From contig NZ_RAPF01000003.1 of assembly GCF_003610805.1 (NCBI RefSeq), forward strand, positions 186,001 through 250,000: a DNA stretch of 64,000 nt. The letters are read 5' to 3'. This DNA comes from Altericroceibacterium spongiae (GTDB lineage Bacteria; Pseudomonadota; Alphaproteobacteria; Sphingomonadales; Sphingomonadaceae). Made by a program: the position numbers and the translations under genes. The notes beneath the pieces were generated by a model that was not told where the DNA came from, made no database searches, and saw only the letters and a list, made by a program, of their open reading frames with translations. Shown here in pieces: positions 63,170 to 64,000 of this stretch (the stretch's first letter is position 1; each line of letters begins with the position of its first letter).

Positions 63170-63804
63170 GCCATTTATCCGAGTTCGACGACGCTTTTGC
63201 CCGCTGTCCGCTGATTGCCATTCTGCGTGGTGTCACGCCGGATGAAGCTGTGGCGGTCGGTGAAGCGCTGGTCGATGCGGGATTTACCCTTATCGAAGTG
63301 CCGCTCAACTCACCTGAACCGTTCGACAGTATTCGGCGGATGGCTAAAGCGCTGAAAACCCGTGCTGTGATAGGTGCCGGGACGGTGCTGGATAGCGACG
63401 ATGTGGCCAGGGTCGATTCAAGCGGCGGACAAATGATAATTTCACCCAATATGGACCCGCAAGTCGTAGGTGAAACATCGCTGCGCCAACTTGTCTCCCT
63501 GCCCGGTGTGGCGACACCGTCCGAAGCATTCGCCGCTCTCAAGGCAGGCGCTTCGGGCCTGAAATTGTTCCCGGCCGAAGGTACTTCGCCTGCCGTTCTC
63601 AAGGCCTGGCGCGCTGTTATTCCGGCGGATACGCGTATTCTGCCGGTGGGTGGAATCACGCCTGAAGGAATGCGGCCATGGCTCGATGCCGGAGCCAGTG
63701 GTTTCGGGCTGGGATCGGCTTTGTACAAGGCGGGCATGAACGCTGAGGATGTGGCTGAACGGGCTCGTGGCTTCCAGGAAGCTCTGACTGCGACCAGAAG
63801 CTAG
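63166..63804 (+). CDS. dgoA: 2-dehydro-3-deoxy-6-phosphogalactonate aldolase
   Basis: This 212-residue class I aldolase splits the DgoK product into pyruvate and glyceraldehyde 3-phosphate. The catalytic Glu is in TLIEVPLNSPEPFDSI, the phosphate and substrate motif is VIGAGTVLD, and the Schiff-base Lys is in ASGLKLFPAEGTSPAVLKA, followed by LPVGGITPEGMRPWLDAGA. It is coupled to dgoK; the two enzymes act in sequence. Confidence 0.94.
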   Translation: MSHLSEFDDAFARCPLIAILRGVTPDEAVAVGEALVDAGFTLIEVPLNSPEPFDSIRRMAKALKTRAVIGAGTVLDSDDVARVDSSGGQMIISPNMDPQVVGETSLRQLVSLPGVATPSEAFAALKAGASGLKLFPAEGTSPAVLKAWRAVIPADTRILPVGGITPEGMRPWLDAGASGFGLGSALYKAGMNAEDVAERARGFQEALTATRS

Positions 63805-63867
63805 GAGTCAGACCGGGGGGCGGCAAAACGGTTCCCCTCTTCGCCTGATTTGCTGTAGGGCGTGGCC

Positions 63868-64000
63868 ATGCGTATTCTTCTTGCTGCCGCTCTCATGGCC
63901 ACCGCCGCTCCGCTTGCCGCTGCACAACCGGCATCATCCCCCGCTCCTGTACTGACGACGCCCGAAGCCGTCGATATCTGGACTCACGCTGCTCCCGAAG
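63868..64000 (+). CDS. Secreted protein, N-terminal part only
   Basis: The first 44 codons of a gene cut by the window edge. It starts with a clear signal peptide (MRILLAAALMATAAPLAAAQ), then a Pro/Ser-rich stretch and EAVDIWTHAAPE. The last motif faintly resembles the Leu-Trp-Pro-Gly-x-Ala-Pro opening of secreted alpha/beta-hydrolase esterases, but this is not enough to name it. It lies 63 bases after dgoA and may belong to the same sugar-acid locus. Confidence 0.6.
   Translation, partial: MRILLAAALMATAAPLAAAQPASSPAPVLTTPEAVDIWTHAAPE

Overview
The window comes from a Sphingomonadales-type alphaproteobacterium with fairly modest GC. The reasons are the rpmH-rnpA-yidD-yidC-engB block followed by a GST and dapE, the frequent TonB-dependent receptors, the small L36 form with a single cysteine, and the many aromatic and acyl-CoA catabolic genes. 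No rRNA and no CRISPR array were seen.

About 1-18.3 kb is core chromosome: dnaB (C-terminus cut by the window edge), a UPF0262 protein, a GH25-like muramidase, cdd, a cytosolic-carboxypeptidase-like enzyme, a lipoprotein, galE, rpmJ, a HAD phosphatase, a YifB/ComM ATPase, the rpmH-rnpA-yidD-yidC-engB cluster, dapE, nth, a potassium channel, dapB, a sirtuin, and tRNA-Cys and tRNA-Thr. From 18.36 to 23.2 kb a MarR regulator faces an EmrA/EmrB/NodT tripartite drug pump, with a clear palindromic operator between them.

About 23.3-51.0 kb is a large accessory catabolic region. It holds an alpha/beta hydrolase, a TonB receptor, a VanA-like Rieske oxygenase, a quinone reductase, a GST, two SDRs, a cyclase-family hydrolase, a frameshifted MarR regulator and an FCD-type GntR regulator. 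It also holds a full acyl-CoA degradation set (ligase, ACAD, an aminoglycoside-phosphotransferase-like kinase, hydratase, 3-hydroxyacyl-CoA dehydrogenase, thiolase) and a ferredoxin/ferredoxin-reductase pair. A phthalate-type module follows (Rieske oxygenase, Gfo/Idh/MocA dehydrogenase, 4,5-dihydroxyphthalate-decarboxylase-like protein), with an unexpected NadC homologue. At its right end are two decayed genes, a MetE-like protein and a LigM/DesA-like tetrahydrofolate O-demethylase. Two recurrent operator-like motifs appear to tie the region together: a TTGTAGGACAA-type motif matching the FadR/FCD operator pattern TNGTNNNACNA, at six places, and a TACTTCTA-NN-TAGAAGTA palindrome with degenerate relatives, at five places. 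Two promoters carry both motifs at almost the same spacing. The substrate is not known; I infer an aromatic or methoxylated aromatic compound whose side chain or ring-cleavage product is handled as acyl-CoA.

From 51.4 to 53.1 kb come a cold-shock gene, a tRNA-Gly (CCC) and, just behind it, broken remains of a P4-type integrase and an MFS transporter, so this is an old integration site. From 53.05 to 58.6 kb lies a visibly GC-richer, tightly packed operon under a LysR regulator: LLM flavin oxidoreductase, old yellow enzyme, SnoaL-like protein, a second LLM enzyme, and a tandem SnoaL-like protein. Its function is unknown to me and it is the best candidate here for an undescribed pathway. The right end has a large TonB receptor, then dgoK-dgoA (2-keto-3-deoxygalactonate use) and the start of a secreted protein.
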